Positions 15,379 through 25,106 of a stretch of 64,000 nt of DNA are shown piece after piece (the first letter of the stretch is position 1; each line of letters begins with the position of its first letter). The notes under the pieces are model-generated. The model was given only the letters and a program-made list of their open reading frames with translations. It was not told the DNA's origin and ran no database searches. Made by a program: the position numbers and the translations under genes. This DNA is from an uncultured Bacilli bacterium (lineage in GTDB: Bacteria > Bacillota_I > Bacilli_A > RF39 > UBA660): positions 335,158-399,157 of the forward strand of contig CAKOPC010000001.1 of the NCBI GenBank assembly GCA_934098705.1, in the 5' to 3' direction.

Positions 15379-17749
15379 TATTTTTAACAACAATAATTTT
15401 TATTATTTCAGCACCCTCTAAATATTTTTTTACATTAATATTATTTATTGCTTCCTCTTTTATTTTTTCCTCATCTAAATCTAAAGGAATTGTAATAGTA
15501 CCACGAAGTTTACCATTAACTTGAACTGCTAATACTTTAGAGTCTTCCTTAAGCTTAGAATCATCATAACAAGGCCAAGATTCATACGCTATAGTATTAT
15601 CATGTCCTAAGTATTGCCATAACTCTTCTGTAATAAATGGTGCAACAGGATTTAAAAGCTTTAAGAAGTTTTCTGCCTGATATTTAGGAAATACATCTTC
15701 TTTATAAACAGCATTTATATAAATCATCATTTGACTTATTGCTGTATTAAAGTTTAATGTTTCAAAATCTTCTGTTACTTTTTTAACTAATTTATTATAT
15801 TCTTTATCAAGATTTGGATTTTCCATATCTTTAATTTTTAAAGTTTCTTTATATAATCTATATATTCTATCAAGGAACTTTCTAGCCCCCATAACACCAT
15901 CATTATTCCAAGGTTTATCAGCTTCAAGAGGTCCTAAAAACATTTCATAAAGTCTTAATGTATCTGCACCATAATCATTTGCTATATCATCAGGATTAAC
16001 AGCATACTCAGGATACCTTTTACCCATTTTTATACCATTTTGTCCTAAAATCATACCCTGATGAACTAATTTTTTAAATGGTTCATCAAAGTTTACAACA
16101 CCCTTATCATAAAGGAATTTACACCACATTCTAGAATATAATAAATGTCCAACTGCATGTTCTGGACCTCCAACATATAAATCAACTGGCATCCAGTGGT
16201 TTAATAACTCCTTATCTCCAATTTCCTTATCATTTAAAGGATCAATATATCTTAAATAATACCAAGATGAACCAGCAGAACTTGGCATTGTCTGGGTTTC
16301 ACGCTTACATTTTTTGCCATTATAAATAATATTTACCCAGGAAGTATCTCTTGATAATGGACTTGTACCATCTTTACATGGTGCATAATCTAAAAGCTTT
16401 GGTAAAACAAGTGGCAAATCTTTATCATCAAGTAAACCAATCTTACCATCTTCATAATAAACAACAGGTATTGGTTCTCCCCAGTATCTTTGACGAGCAA
16501 ATATCCACTCTCTTATTCTATAATTTACCCTTCTCTCTCCTATACCATTATCCTCAAGATATTCTATCATTTTATTTATAGCATCTTCTTTATTTAAACC
16601 ATCAAGGAAAGATGAATTAATATGTACTCCATCTAAAGTATAAGCTTCACAAGTTATATCTCCGCCCTCAATAACAGGTATTATTGGAATATTATATTTT
16701 TTAGCAAATTCATAATCCCTTTCATCATGAGCTGGAACAGCCATAATAGCTCCAGTACCATAACTTGATAAAACATAATCACTAATCCATATAGGAATCT
16801 CTTTACCATTTACTGGATTTATTGCATAACAGCCTGTAAAAACACCAGTTTTTTCTTTATTAAGAGAAGTTCTTTCAAGATCTGATTTTGATGAAGCTAA
16901 CCTTTTATATTCATTAACAGCATCTTTATATTCTAAAGGTGTTATTTTAGAAATTATTTCATGTTCTGGAGATAATACACAGTATGTAGCTCCAAATAAA
17001 GTATCGCATCTTGTTGTAAATACTTTAAATGTTAAATCACTATTCTTTACTTTAAATAAAACAGTTGCTCCAACACTTTTACCTATCCAGTTTCTTTGCA
17101 TCTCTTTTGTTGAAGAAGGCCAGTCTATATCATTTAAACCATCAAGTAATCTATCTGCATATTTTGGTATATCAATTACCCATTGCTTCATCATTTTTCT
17201 CTCAACTGGGAAGCCACCTCTTTCACTTTTGCCATCAATTACTTCATCATTTGCAAGTACTGTTCCAAGTTCACTACACCAGTTAACCGGCATTTCAACT
17301 TGTCTTGCTATACCATCTTCACATAATTTTTTAAATATCCACTGAGTCCATTTATAAAAACTTGGAGAAGATGTTTTAATTGTTCTATCCCAATCATAAG
17401 ATAAACCTAACATTTTTAATTGTTCTTCAAAATGTTTAATATTAAAATCAGTAAATACATCTGGATTATTACCTGTTTTTATAGCATACTGTTCTGCAGG
17501 AAGTCCAAAAGCATCAAATCCTATTGGGTGAAGTACATTATATCCTTGCATTCTTTTCATTCTGCAAACGATATCTGTTGCAGTATACCCTTCAGGATGT
17601 CCTGCATGAAGCCCAACTCCAGAAGGATATGGAAACATATCAAGAGCATAATATTTAGGCTTTTCAAAATCCCAAGTATCAGTTTTAAAAGTTTTATTAT
17701 TAAGCCAATAATTACTCCATTTTTTCTCTATCAATTTATGATTATACAT
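15353..17749 (-). CDS. leuS: Leucyl-tRNA synthetase
   Basis: Charges tRNA-Leu with leucine in the cytosol. Length 798 is normal. The class I HIGH element appears as HAGHPEG in FPYPSGVGLHAGHPEG (about 38-53). The C-terminal catalytic lobe has QGMILGQNGIKMGKRYPEY, so the KMSKS loop reads KMGKR, a variation known in several Firmicutes enzymes. The editing domain inserted after about residue 220 contains the TRCDTLFGATY and GTGAIMAVPAHDERD motifs, so post-transfer editing should be active. A small membrane-protein gene overlaps its start by eight bases. No T-box leader was found upstream, so regulation is not evident. Confidence 0.97.
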   Translation of the reverse strand: MYNHKLIEKKWSNYWLNNKTFKTDTWDFEKPKYYALDMFPYPSGVGLHAGHPEGYTATDIVCRMKRMQGYNVLHPIGFDAFGLPAEQYAIKTGNNPDVFTDFNIKHFEEQLKMLGLSYDWDRTIKTSSPSFYKWTQWIFKKLCEDGIARQVEMPVNWCSELGTVLANDEVIDGKSERGGFPVERKMMKQWVIDIPKYADRLLDGLNDIDWPSSTKEMQRNWIGKSVGATVLFKVKNSDLTFKVFTTRCDTLFGATYCVLSPEHEIISKITPLEYKDAVNEYKRLASSKSDLERTSLNKEKTGVFTGCYAINPVNGKEIPIWISDYVLSSYGTGAIMAVPAHDERDYEFAKKYNIPIIPVIEGGDITCEAYTLDGVHINSSFLDGLNKEDAINKMIEYLEDNGIGERRVNYRIREWIFARQRYWGEPIPVVYYEDGKIGLLDDKDLPLVLPKLLDYAPCKDGTSPLSRDTSWVNIIYNGKKCKRETQTMPSSAGSSWYYLRYIDPLNDKEIGDKELLNHWMPVDLYVGGPEHAVGHLLYSRMWCKFLYDKGVVNFDEPFKKLVHQGMILGQNGIKMGKRYPEYAVNPDDIANDYGADTLRLYEMFLGPLEADKPWNNDGVMGARKFLDRIYRLYKETLKIKDMENPNLDKEYNKLVKKVTEDFETLNFNTAISQMMIYINAVYKEDVFPKYQAENFLKLLNPVAPFITEELWQYLGHDNTIAYESWPCYDDSKLKEDSKVLAVQVNGKLRGTITIPLDLDEEKIKEEAINNINVKKYLEGAEIIKIIVVKNKIVNIVVK

Positions 17750-18098
17750 TTTTTATCATTCCCTTCTTTGCATAATAAATACCAAGCATTCTATATGTTA
17801 AAATAGTAGATAATACAAGTATTCCAATACCAATTACAATTCTAATAAATATATTTAAAGGTAAGTTAACAGCAAAAAATACTGTTAAACTTAAGTCAAG
17901 TGCTAATATTGGAAATAACACTTTACATAAATTATCATATGATACCTTTTTTAAATCTAAATTATATAACTTTACAAGCACCAAAACTTCCGCCATCATT
18001 TTCTTTTTATTACCTTTATTACCAATCTTTTTTAAAGCAAAAAAAAGTAAAATTGAAACAATATAAAGTAAAACAAATTCAAGTATATAAATAAACAT
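17742..18098 (-). CDS. Small membrane protein upstream of leuS
   Basis: A 118-residue protein with three hydrophobic segments (about 3-22, 58-80, 82-102) separated by a basic cytosolic loop (KKIGNKGNKKKMMAEV). No family recognised. I chose the ATG at 18096-18098, preceded by GGTGG, over an in-frame upstream start that overlaps that site. The 3' end overlaps leuS by eight bases, so the two are translated together. Confidence 0.65.
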   Translation of the reverse strand: MFIYILEFVLLYIVSILLFFALKKIGNKGNKKKMMAEVLVLVKLYNLDLKKVSYDNLCKVLFPILALDLSLTVFFAVNLPLNIFIRIVIGIGILVLSTILTYRMLGIYYAKKGMIKNV

Positions 18099-18204
18099 TA
18101 TACCACCAACCAATCAAGTATTATTATAATAGTATTTTAAAAAATAAACAATAACATCTTTATATTTTTTTTAAATTTGTTATAATAAATTACTGGTGAT
18201 TATT

Positions 18205-19125
18205 ATGTTTAAATATTCAAATTCCAATAAAAGATATCATACTTTAGATTATTATTATAAAACAAAATATAATGGCAAAGTATTTAAAATAACTCTAAAT
18301 CAAAACGTAACTTGTCCTAATATTGATGGCACAAAAAGTTTCGGGGGCTGTATATACTGTAAAAATGGAAGTGGAGAAAATAAAGACTTAAGTTTAAAAG
18401 AACAGTTTATAAAAAATAAAGAGATATTAAAAAGAAAATGGCCTAAAGCAAATAAATATATTGCCTACTTTCAAGCAAATTCTAATACTTATGGTAACCT
18501 AAAAAAGATAAAAGAAAATCTAAATGAAGTATTAAATTATGAAGGCGTTATTGGTATAAATATTGCAACAAGAGTAGACTGTATAGATGATACAGTTATT
18601 AAAATGTTAAATGAAATAAATAAAAAAACAGACCTTATCGTAGAACTAGGTCTTCAAACAAGTAATGATAAAACACTTAAAATACTTAATACCTGCTACA
18701 CTAAAAAGGATGTAGATAAAGCAATAAATTTGTTAAACAAAAACAATATAAAAATTGTATTACACATCATAAATGGACTTCCCTATGAAACAGAAAAAGA
18801 TATGATAAATACCATAAAATATGTAAATAGTAAAAATATTGTAGGAATAAAAATTCATATGCTACATATTTTAAAGGATACTAATCTTTTAAAACTATGG
18901 CAAGAAAAACCATTTAAAGTATTAACAAAAGAAGAATATGTTAATATTGTAGTAAAACAACTAGAACTATTAAGACCCGAAATTGTAATAAATAGAATAA
19001 CTGGAGACCCTAAAATAGAAGATTTAGTGGAACCTATATGGCTTACTAAAAAATTTTGTGTATTAAACGAAATAGATAAAAAAATGAAAGAACTAGATAC
19101 CTACCAAGGTAAACTCATACAATAA
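18205..19125 (+). CDS. ytqA: Radical SAM protein of the TIGR01212/YtqA family
   Basis: A 306-residue radical S-adenosylmethionine enzyme. The cluster-binding cysteines are spaced C-x12-C-x2-C (CPNIDGTKSFGGCIYC), which is the spacing of this family rather than classical CxxxCxxC. Further marks are the start KRYHTLDYYYK, IATRVDCI, VELGLQT, HIINGLPYET and IKIHMLHILK. Family members act on tRNA or related substrates in proposals, but the reaction is not established. I chose the ATG at 18205, preceded by GGTGAT (18195-18200); an in-frame GTG three codons upstream overlaps that site. It is a lone plus-strand gene with a terminator directly after. Confidence 0.9.
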   Translation: MFKYSNSNKRYHTLDYYYKTKYNGKVFKITLNQNVTCPNIDGTKSFGGCIYCKNGSGENKDLSLKEQFIKNKEILKRKWPKANKYIAYFQANSNTYGNLKKIKENLNEVLNYEGVIGINIATRVDCIDDTVIKMLNEINKKTDLIVELGLQTSNDKTLKILNTCYTKKDVDKAINLLNKNNIKIVLHIINGLPYETEKDMINTIKYVNSKNIVGIKIHMLHILKDTNLLKLWQEKPFKVLTKEEYVNIVVKQLELLRPEIVINRITGDPKIEDLVEPIWLTKKFCVLNEIDKKMKELDTYQGKLIQ

Positions 19126-19150
19126 AAGCGTGTAAAATTACACGTTTTTA
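19125..19150. terminator. Bidirectional terminator
   Basis: Stem CGTGTAA (19129-19135) with TTACACG (19138-19144), flanked by A and T runs on both sides. It separates the convergent radical SAM and pseudopilin genes. Confidence 0.8.
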
Positions 19151-19153
19151 TAT

Positions 19154-19570
19154 CTAACTTTTTGGATCACAAGCTTTTATACCACCACATTCAATACATA
19201 TCTTATATGTATAAGTGTATGATGTATCATAAATATTATCATTTGGTGTACCTATAACTTCTGAACTTTTAATTGAACAACCAATAAAGTCTGGATTAGC
19301 ACCTGCTGTCCCAATTAAATCATCCATACTAAAATAGTTATTTAAAATTCTATTTTTACCATCATCAGACTTAGACCAGTTTAAAGTATCTTCATTATCT
19401 TTAACATACATCCTTAAGGTTTCTCTTAATAATTTAGCTTTTCCAACAACCTCTTTATCATCTGCTTGATTTAACATTTTTGATATATTTGGTAACACTA
19501 TAAGTCCAATAACACCTATTAAAACAACAACTAAAAGCATCTCAACAAGTGTAAGACCTTTCTTATTCAT
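19154..19570 (-). CDS. Small ComGC-like pseudopilin
   Basis: A 138-residue type IV pilin-like protein. The N-terminus KKGLTLVEMLLVVVLIGVIGLIVLP is a class III signal peptide: prepilin peptidase would cut after the glycine, leaving Leu at +1 and Glu at +5. A disulfide-capable C-terminus follows (CSIKSSE, CIECGGIKACDP). I chose the ATG at 19568-19570, after GGAGG/GGTGA, overlapping the ligA stop by eight bases. Similar to competence or pseudopilus major subunits, but no assembly ATPase, platform protein or prepilin peptidase is in the window. It closes the alaS-fmt-ligA run. Confidence 0.75.
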   Translation of the reverse strand: MNKKGLTLVEMLLVVVLIGVIGLIVLPNISKMLNQADDKEVVGKAKLLRETLRMYVKDNEDTLNWSKSDDGKNRILNNYFSMDDLIGTAGANPDFIGCSIKSSEVIGTPNDNIYDTSYTYTYKICIECGGIKACDPKS

Positions 19571-21569
19571 AAATTTCACCGACCTCCTTTAATTTTTCCT
19601 TAAGTTTGTCATTATCCCAAATAGTAATATTTAATTCTTTTGCTTTATCATATTTACTACCAGGGTTATCACCTTTTATTAAAACATCAGTTTTACTACT
19701 TACTGAATCTATCGCTTTACCTCCAAAACTTGTTATAACTTCTTTTAATTTTTCTCTTTGAATAAATGGAATAGTACCAGTTATAACAAATTTTTTATCA
19801 TTAAATATTTCATTTTTATTAACAATTTTACCTTTATAATTCATATTTAAGCCAAGATTTTTTAATTCTTCTACCATCTTTATATTTTCTTCTTCTTTAA
19901 AATATGAAACAATACTTTTTGCAAGTATAACTCCAATATCAGTTATCTTTAAAAGTTCATCATAAGTAGCATTCATAAGTTTATCCATAGTAGGATACTC
20001 TTTAGCGATAATTTTAGCTGTTTTTTCTCCCATATGTCTTATACCAATACCAAATAATAGTCTTTCTAAAGATGCTTCTTTTGATTTTTCAATAGCATTT
20101 AAAAGATTATTTACTGATTTTTCTCCAAAACCTTCAATTTCTTTAATATCTTCTTCTTTTTCTTTAAGTTTATATATATCAGTTATATTTTTTATATAAC
20201 CAAAGTTATAAAAATCTTCTGCTATTCTCTCTCCAAAGCCATCTATATTCATAGCTTTTCTGCTTACAAAATGGATTATCTTAGAGATATTTTTAGCATC
20301 ACAATTCTTATTTAAACAAAAATAATGAGCTTCATTTTCATTTCTTACAATACTACTTCCGCAGATAGGACATTTATCTATCATCTTAAATTCTTTTAAG
20401 CCTTTTTCTCTTTTATCAAATTTTACACCAACAACTTCCGGAATAACATCTCCAGCTTTTCTAAGTATTACATAATCTCCAACTCTTATGTCTTTTTCCT
20501 TTATAAAATCTTCATTATTTAAAGTTGCTCTTGAAATTGTAGAACCTGCAACACGTACTGGCTCCAAAATAGCATTAGGAGTTATCTTGCCAGTTCTGCC
20601 AACTGTAAATTTTATATCTTTTAATTTTGTTACAACTTCTTCAGGAGGAAACTTATATGCTGTTGCCCATTTAGGACTTTTAGCAGTATATCCTAAAGCA
20701 TCTTGCATCAAAATATCATCAACTTTAATAACCATACCATCAATATCATAAGGAAGCTCTGCTCTTATTTTTTTTACATCTTCAATAAAAGATATTACTT
20801 CATTTATATTATTACAATATTTACGTTTTTCATTAACTTTAAATCCTAAATCTTCCATAAATTCCATAGCCTTTTCATGACTATATATACCATAATCTTT
20901 AGGGTTTGGCAAATGATATATAAAGTTATTTAACTTACGACTTTTAGCAACACTTGAATCAAGTTGTCTTACTGAACCACTTGCTAAATTACGACAATTT
21001 TGAAAAAGTGGCAAACCTTCTTTTTCTCTTTCTTTGTTAACTCTTAAAAGTTCTGCCTTTTTAATATATATCTCTCCCCTAACTTCTATAGAAATAGGTT
21101 TTTTAATTCTAAGTGGTATATCATTTATAGTTTTTACATTATGAGTTATATCTTCTCCAACTACTCCATCTCCTCTTGTTACGCCTCTTACAAGAACACC
21201 ATTTTCATATGTTAAACTAATTGCAAGACCATCTATTTTAAGTTCTACAACATAATGCGGAGTAAATCCTTCTTTTTTTATTCTTTCATCAAATTTTATT
21301 ATCTCATCTTCATTAAAAACATCACTTAATGAAAGCATTGGAATTTTATGTTCTACCTTAGTAAATGATGAAATAACAGTTGAACCAACTCTTTCAGTTG
21401 GTGAATCTTTTCTTTTATACTCTGGATGTTTGTTTTCAAGTTTTATAAGTTCATCAATTAACCTATCATACGTAAAATCATCAACAGTTGGATTATCTAA
21501 AATATAATATTCATAATTATATCTATTTAATGTATCTACTAAATAATCAATTCTTTCTTTATCTTCCAT
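19563..21569 (-). CDS. ligA: NAD-dependent DNA ligase
   Basis: Seals nicks during replication and repair using NAD+. Length 668 is typical. Domain Ia binds NMN (DNPTVDDFTYDRL, about 24-37). The adenylation domain has catalytic Lys111 in the motif LKIDG. The OB fold, a four-cysteine zinc finger (CPICG and CLNKNC, about 396-420), helix-hairpin-helix repeats (about 450-570) and a C-terminal BRCT domain (about 590-668) follow in order. The stop overlaps the following pseudopilin start by eight bases. fmt lies 14 bases upstream, so the two are in one operon. Confidence 0.97.
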   Translation of the reverse strand: MEDKERIDYLVDTLNRYNYEYYILDNPTVDDFTYDRLIDELIKLENKHPEYKRKDSPTERVGSTVISSFTKVEHKIPMLSLSDVFNEDEIIKFDERIKKEGFTPHYVVELKIDGLAISLTYENGVLVRGVTRGDGVVGEDITHNVKTINDIPLRIKKPISIEVRGEIYIKKAELLRVNKEREKEGLPLFQNCRNLASGSVRQLDSSVAKSRKLNNFIYHLPNPKDYGIYSHEKAMEFMEDLGFKVNEKRKYCNNINEVISFIEDVKKIRAELPYDIDGMVIKVDDILMQDALGYTAKSPKWATAYKFPPEEVVTKLKDIKFTVGRTGKITPNAILEPVRVAGSTISRATLNNEDFIKEKDIRVGDYVILRKAGDVIPEVVGVKFDKREKGLKEFKMIDKCPICGSSIVRNENEAHYFCLNKNCDAKNISKIIHFVSRKAMNIDGFGERIAEDFYNFGYIKNITDIYKLKEKEEDIKEIEGFGEKSVNNLLNAIEKSKEASLERLLFGIGIRHMGEKTAKIIAKEYPTMDKLMNATYDELLKITDIGVILAKSIVSYFKEEENIKMVEELKNLGLNMNYKGKIVNKNEIFNDKKFVITGTIPFIQREKLKEVITSFGGKAIDSVSSKTDVLIKGDNPGSKYDKAKELNITIWDNDKLKEKLKEVGEIYE

Positions 21570-21583
21570 TATTAATCACCTTT

Positions 21584-22516
21584 TTACATAAATCTTTTAC
21601 CAAGAAGTAAATCTTTATTAACACCATTTAAAAAACTTGCTGCATCCATCATTTTCTTACCTTCTACTTGAAGTTTTTTAATTATTATTTCACCATCAAG
21701 ACATGCAACACCAATACCATTTTTATATATTTTAATTATTTCACCATTTTTACAGCATCTATTATCCCCTATTATAGCTTCTGCTATTTTAACCTTTTTA
21801 CCATCTAAAATGGCATATCCAATAGGAGTATCATAAAGAGCTCTTATTTTATTATAAATATTTATTTTAGTATCATCAAACGATATTTTTTCATCAATAG
21901 CTTTTATAAGAGGAGCCATAGTAGCATTATTAGAATCTTGCTTTTTATAAATGCAAGTATTATTAAAAATACTAGGTAATGTCTTTATTAAAAGATCTGC
22001 CCCAAGTTTAGATAACTTAATACTTAAACTTTCATAAGTATCTTTAAAATCTATATCTATTGCTTCTTCCTCTATTATATCTCCCGTATCCATACCCTTA
22101 TCTGTTCTCATAATAGTAATACCTGTTTGTGAGAAATTATTCATAATAGCTCTTTGTATTGGAGCCCCTCCTCTTAAACTTGGTAAAAGAGAAGCATGAA
22201 CGTTAATTGTTTTATATTTTGGATAATTTATAAGTTCCTCATTTAATATTTTTCCATAAGCACAAGTTATAATAATATCTGGTTCATCTTGTAATAACTC
22301 TTTATATTCTTGTTTTAAATTAATTGGTTGATAAACCTTTATATTATGTTCTTCTGCCATTACTTTAACAGGACATTTTGTTAAGACTTTTTTTCTTCCA
22401 ACAATTTTATCGTTTTGGCACACAACTCCAACAACATTAGTATTTCTTATTAAAGCATCAAGAACTACTGTTGCAAATAAAGGAGTTCCCATAAATAACA
22501 CTTTTTTATCTTTCAT
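21584..22516 (-). CDS. fmt: Methionyl-tRNA formyltransferase
   Basis: Formylates Met-tRNA for initiation with 10-formyl-tetrahydrofolate. It is 310 residues, the usual length. The N-terminal Rossmann fold begins VLFMGTPLFA. The catalytic segment INVHASLLPSLRGGAP places Asn105 and His107 in the active site, and the aspartate of MDTGDI completes it. The C-terminal OB-like domain (about 205-310) includes IRALYDTPIGYA. ligA follows after 14 bases. A σA-like promoter may lie within 22530-22600, but I cannot assign it with confidence. Confidence 0.97.
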   Translation of the reverse strand: MKDKKVLFMGTPLFATVVLDALIRNTNVVGVVCQNDKIVGRKKVLTKCPVKVMAEEHNIKVYQPINLKQEYKELLQDEPDIIITCAYGKILNEELINYPKYKTINVHASLLPSLRGGAPIQRAIMNNFSQTGITIMRTDKGMDTGDIIEEEAIDIDFKDTYESLSIKLSKLGADLLIKTLPSIFNNTCIYKKQDSNNATMAPLIKAIDEKISFDDTKINIYNKIRALYDTPIGYAILDGKKVKIAEAIIGDNRCCKNGEIIKIYKNGIGVACLDGEIIIKKLQVEGKKMMDAASFLNGVNKDLLLGKRFM

Positions 22517-22576
22517 TTATATCACCTACCATAATTTTAACATAATTTATTACCCCAAGTAAATAAAATATAAAGT

Positions 22577-22604
22577 AAAAGGATAATAAAATAAATTATT
22601 ACCC
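22577..22604 (-). terminator. Terminator of alaS
   Basis: On the minus strand GGTAATAA pairs with TTATTATCC through one bulge, followed by T-rich sequence. The structure is just past the alaS stop at 22606. Confidence 0.5.
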
Positions 22605-22605
22605 C

Positions 22606-24357
22606 TTATTCTAAAATAGCCTTTATTCTTCTTACATTAGCACTTGATGATTCCTCTTTTATTATCTTAAAATGACCCAATTCCTTAGTATTTTTAACAT
22701 GAGGCCCTCCGCATAATTCACTTGATACATCTCCAATTTTATATACAGTTACAACATCAGGATACTTATCAATAAACATGCACTCAGCTCCACTTTTTAT
22801 AGCATCTTCCTTACTCATTGTAAGACATGTAACATCAAGTCCTTGATTTATATAAGAGTTTACAAGGTCTTCTACATCTTTTATTTCTTCTGGTGTCATC
22901 TTTTTATCATAAGAAAAATCAAATCTCATTCTCTCACTTGTAATATTACTACCCTTTTGATGAACGTCTTTATTAAGAACTTTTTTTAAGGCAGCATTTA
23001 AAAGATGAGTTGCTGTATGATATTTTATTTCAATTTCTCCATTTTGTTGTAATCCGCCTTTAAACTTACCCTTTGATGCTGTTCTTGATAATTCTTGATG
23101 TTCCTTAAACTTTTCATAAAAACCATCAACATCAACTTTCAAACCAACTTCTTCTGCCATTTCTTTTGTAAGTTCTATTGGAAAACCATAAGTATCATAT
23201 AAATGAAAAGCAGTATCTTTATCTATATCTTTATGATCTTTTGTTCTCTTATTAAATTCCTTTAAACCCTTTTCTAAAGTACGATTAAACTTACGTTTTT
23301 CATCTTCTAATACACTTAAAATAACATCTTTATTATCTTCAAGTTCTTTATAATATTTTTTATATTTTTCTATTATAAGACTAGCAATCTCTGTATCATA
23401 TGAACTATTAATATCTATATTAAGTAATTTAGCATGTCTTATAGCTCTTCTAATTAACCTTCTAAGTACATAACCTTGATCTGTATTACTTGGTTTTATT
23501 CCAGCATAATCACCACTTATAAATACTGCTGTTCTTATATGATCTACTATTATTCTCATGCTTCTTTCATTACCCTCATATGGAAGATTAGATATCTTAC
23601 AAAGAAGTTCTATAACATCTTTAAAGACACTTGATAAATAGTTATCATTAACACCTTCAAGTATAGCAGTTACTCTCTCAAATCCCATACCAGTATCAAT
23701 ATTACGTTTTTCAAGTGGTGTTATACTACCATCACTATTATGATTATATTCCATAAATACATTATTCCATATTTCAACCCATCTATCATCATTTGGATCA
23801 AAAACTTCAGGAACTTCATCTAAACTTCTAAAATAAAATATTTCTGTATCAGGACCACAAGGACCTAAAAGTTCCATATTAGGCCACCAATTATCATCTT
23901 CTCCTAAATAAGCAATTTTCTCTTTTGGTATTCCTAAAGAATTCCATATTTCAAATGATTCTTCATCTTTTTTTACTAAATCATTACCTTTAAATACTGT
24001 AACAGCAAGTCTATCAACAGGAATATTTAAAACTTTAGTTAAAAACTCAAAACTATAAGAAATAGACTCTTTTCTAAAATAATCCCCTAAACTCCAGTTT
24101 CCAAGCATTTCAAAAAAAGTATGATGTGTTGTATCCCCAACCTCATCTAAATCATTTGTTCTAATACATTTTTGATAATCGCATAACCTCTTACCCATTG
24201 GATGCTCCTTACCCATTAAATAAGGAATTAATGGTTGCATACCAGCTGTATTAAATAAAACGGAAGGATCATTTTCAGGTACAACTGGAGCACTTGGAAT
24301 AAAAACATGTCCCTTACTTACAAAATAATCTATGTATAAATCTTTTAAATTTTTCAT
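22606..24357 (-). CDS. alaS: Alanyl-tRNA synthetase lacking the C-terminal domain
   Basis: Charges tRNA-Ala. This protein is 583 residues against about 870 in most bacteria. The aminoacylation core is complete (start MKNLKDLYIDYFVSKGH, motif 2 region HHTFFEMLGNWS, GPCGPDTEIF, motif 3 GMGFERV). The editing domain is present with its zinc ligands HTATH and CGGPH (most enzymes have CGGTH). The chain ends soon after, at SSSANVRRIKAILE, so the dimerising C-Ala domain is missing. The stop is followed by a terminator and there is no downstream continuation in any frame, so this is a natural short form, as in some mitochondria and reduced bacteria, not a frameshift. Confidence 0.95.
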   Translation of the reverse strand: MKNLKDLYIDYFVSKGHVFIPSAPVVPENDPSVLFNTAGMQPLIPYLMGKEHPMGKRLCDYQKCIRTNDLDEVGDTTHHTFFEMLGNWSLGDYFRKESISYSFEFLTKVLNIPVDRLAVTVFKGNDLVKKDEESFEIWNSLGIPKEKIAYLGEDDNWWPNMELLGPCGPDTEIFYFRSLDEVPEVFDPNDDRWVEIWNNVFMEYNHNSDGSITPLEKRNIDTGMGFERVTAILEGVNDNYLSSVFKDVIELLCKISNLPYEGNERSMRIIVDHIRTAVFISGDYAGIKPSNTDQGYVLRRLIRRAIRHAKLLNIDINSSYDTEIASLIIEKYKKYYKELEDNKDVILSVLEDEKRKFNRTLEKGLKEFNKRTKDHKDIDKDTAFHLYDTYGFPIELTKEMAEEVGLKVDVDGFYEKFKEHQELSRTASKGKFKGGLQQNGEIEIKYHTATHLLNAALKKVLNKDVHQKGSNITSERMRFDFSYDKKMTPEEIKDVEDLVNSYINQGLDVTCLTMSKEDAIKSGAECMFIDKYPDVVTVYKIGDVSSELCGGPHVKNTKELGHFKIIKEESSSANVRRIKAILE

Positions 24358-24363
24358 TTTCTA

Positions 24364-24909
24364 TCAAATCTCCTTTAATATAGATAACATCCTATCTTCA
24401 TAATCATTTAAACTACCATTATTTAAAATATAAAAATCAGCATATGAAATAGGACCACCCTTAGCTAAATTTTCTATTTCTGCTATATCTCTATCTTTAG
24501 CTTGTAAATTATTTAAACTTCTTATATCCCTTTTAGATAATCTTTCATATCTTATATTTTTATCTACAACTATTGCTATAACAATTAAATTATCCTTAAA
24601 TTCTTCTTTTAATAGAACAAGTTCATCCCAAGAATAAAGACCATCTAAAACAACATTATTATTTTTTAAAAGTTCTTTTATCTTAGGTTTTAATATTGTA
24701 GCAAACGCAGACATACCATATTTATTTCTTAAATCTTCTCTTATTAATTTTTCATTCTCTGGTGTTATTTCCATATTTTTATCTTTTAAAATATCCATTG
24801 TAACTTTACCAAAATAAACTACTTTAAAACCCTTATCTTCTAAAATTTTACAACCAACGCTTTTACCAGCGCCACACATACCAACAATCGCTATTACTTT
24901 ATGTTCCAT
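24364..24909 (-). CDS. P-loop kinase of the dephospho-CoA kinase/UPF0200 type
   Basis: A 181-residue nucleotide-binding protein. The P-loop is GMCGAGKS (10-17); further marks are YFGKVTMD, TPENEKLIREDLR, VVLDGLYSWDE and a lid-like RYERLSKRD. The set resembles the UPF0200 group of archaeal and bacterial kinases related to dephospho-CoA kinase; the actual substrate is unproven. I chose the ATG at 24907-24909, preceded by AAAGGAGT; a longer reading begins within the leader. A strong promoter at 25014-25042 gives a leader of about 100 bases. alaS follows after six bases, so the two are co-transcribed. Confidence 0.75.
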   Translation of the reverse strand: MEHKVIAIVGMCGAGKSVGCKILEDKGFKVVYFGKVTMDILKDKNMEITPENEKLIREDLRNKYGMSAFATILKPKIKELLKNNNVVLDGLYSWDELVLLKEEFKDNLIVIAIVVDKNIRYERLSKRDIRSLNNLQAKDRDIAEIENLAKGGPISYADFYILNNGSLNDYEDRMLSILKEI

Positions 24910-25013
24910 AATACTCCTTTCATCTAACGTTCCTATAATATCAAATAAAAAAATACAAGTCAATATTAGGTAACAATACTTTAAAAAAACTTCAAATTCA
25001 AACTTACGCATAT

Positions 25014-25042
25014 ATAATATTACATAAACAAAACTTTGTCAA
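25014..25042 (-). promoter_or_regulatory. Sigma-A promoter of the kinase-alaS unit
   Basis: Minus strand consensus TTGACA (25037-25042), 17-base spacer, TATTAT (25014-25019). The leader to the ATG at 24909 is about 100 bases and holds no T-box motif or clear riboswitch. Confidence 0.65.
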
Positions 25043-25079
25043 GTATAAAACGCACATTTGTTTGTAAAAAATAAAATAA

Positions 25080-25106
25080 AAAAAGATGCCATATTAACAT
25101 CTATTT
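25080..25106 (-). terminator. Terminator of the AI-2E-type transporter gene
   Basis: Stem AAAGATG (25082-25088) with CATCTAT (25098-25104), then a T run on the minus strand. It overlaps the stop codon at 25101. Confidence 0.65.

Noticed and set aside
15353..17749. Mutated KMSKS motif in leuS as a sign of inactivation
   Set aside because: KMGKR in this loop occurs in other functional Firmicutes enzymes, and all other motifs and the length are normal.
24910..25013. T-box leader upstream of the kinase-alaS unit
   Set aside because: The ~100-base leader lacks a T-box core sequence and an antiterminator/terminator pair.
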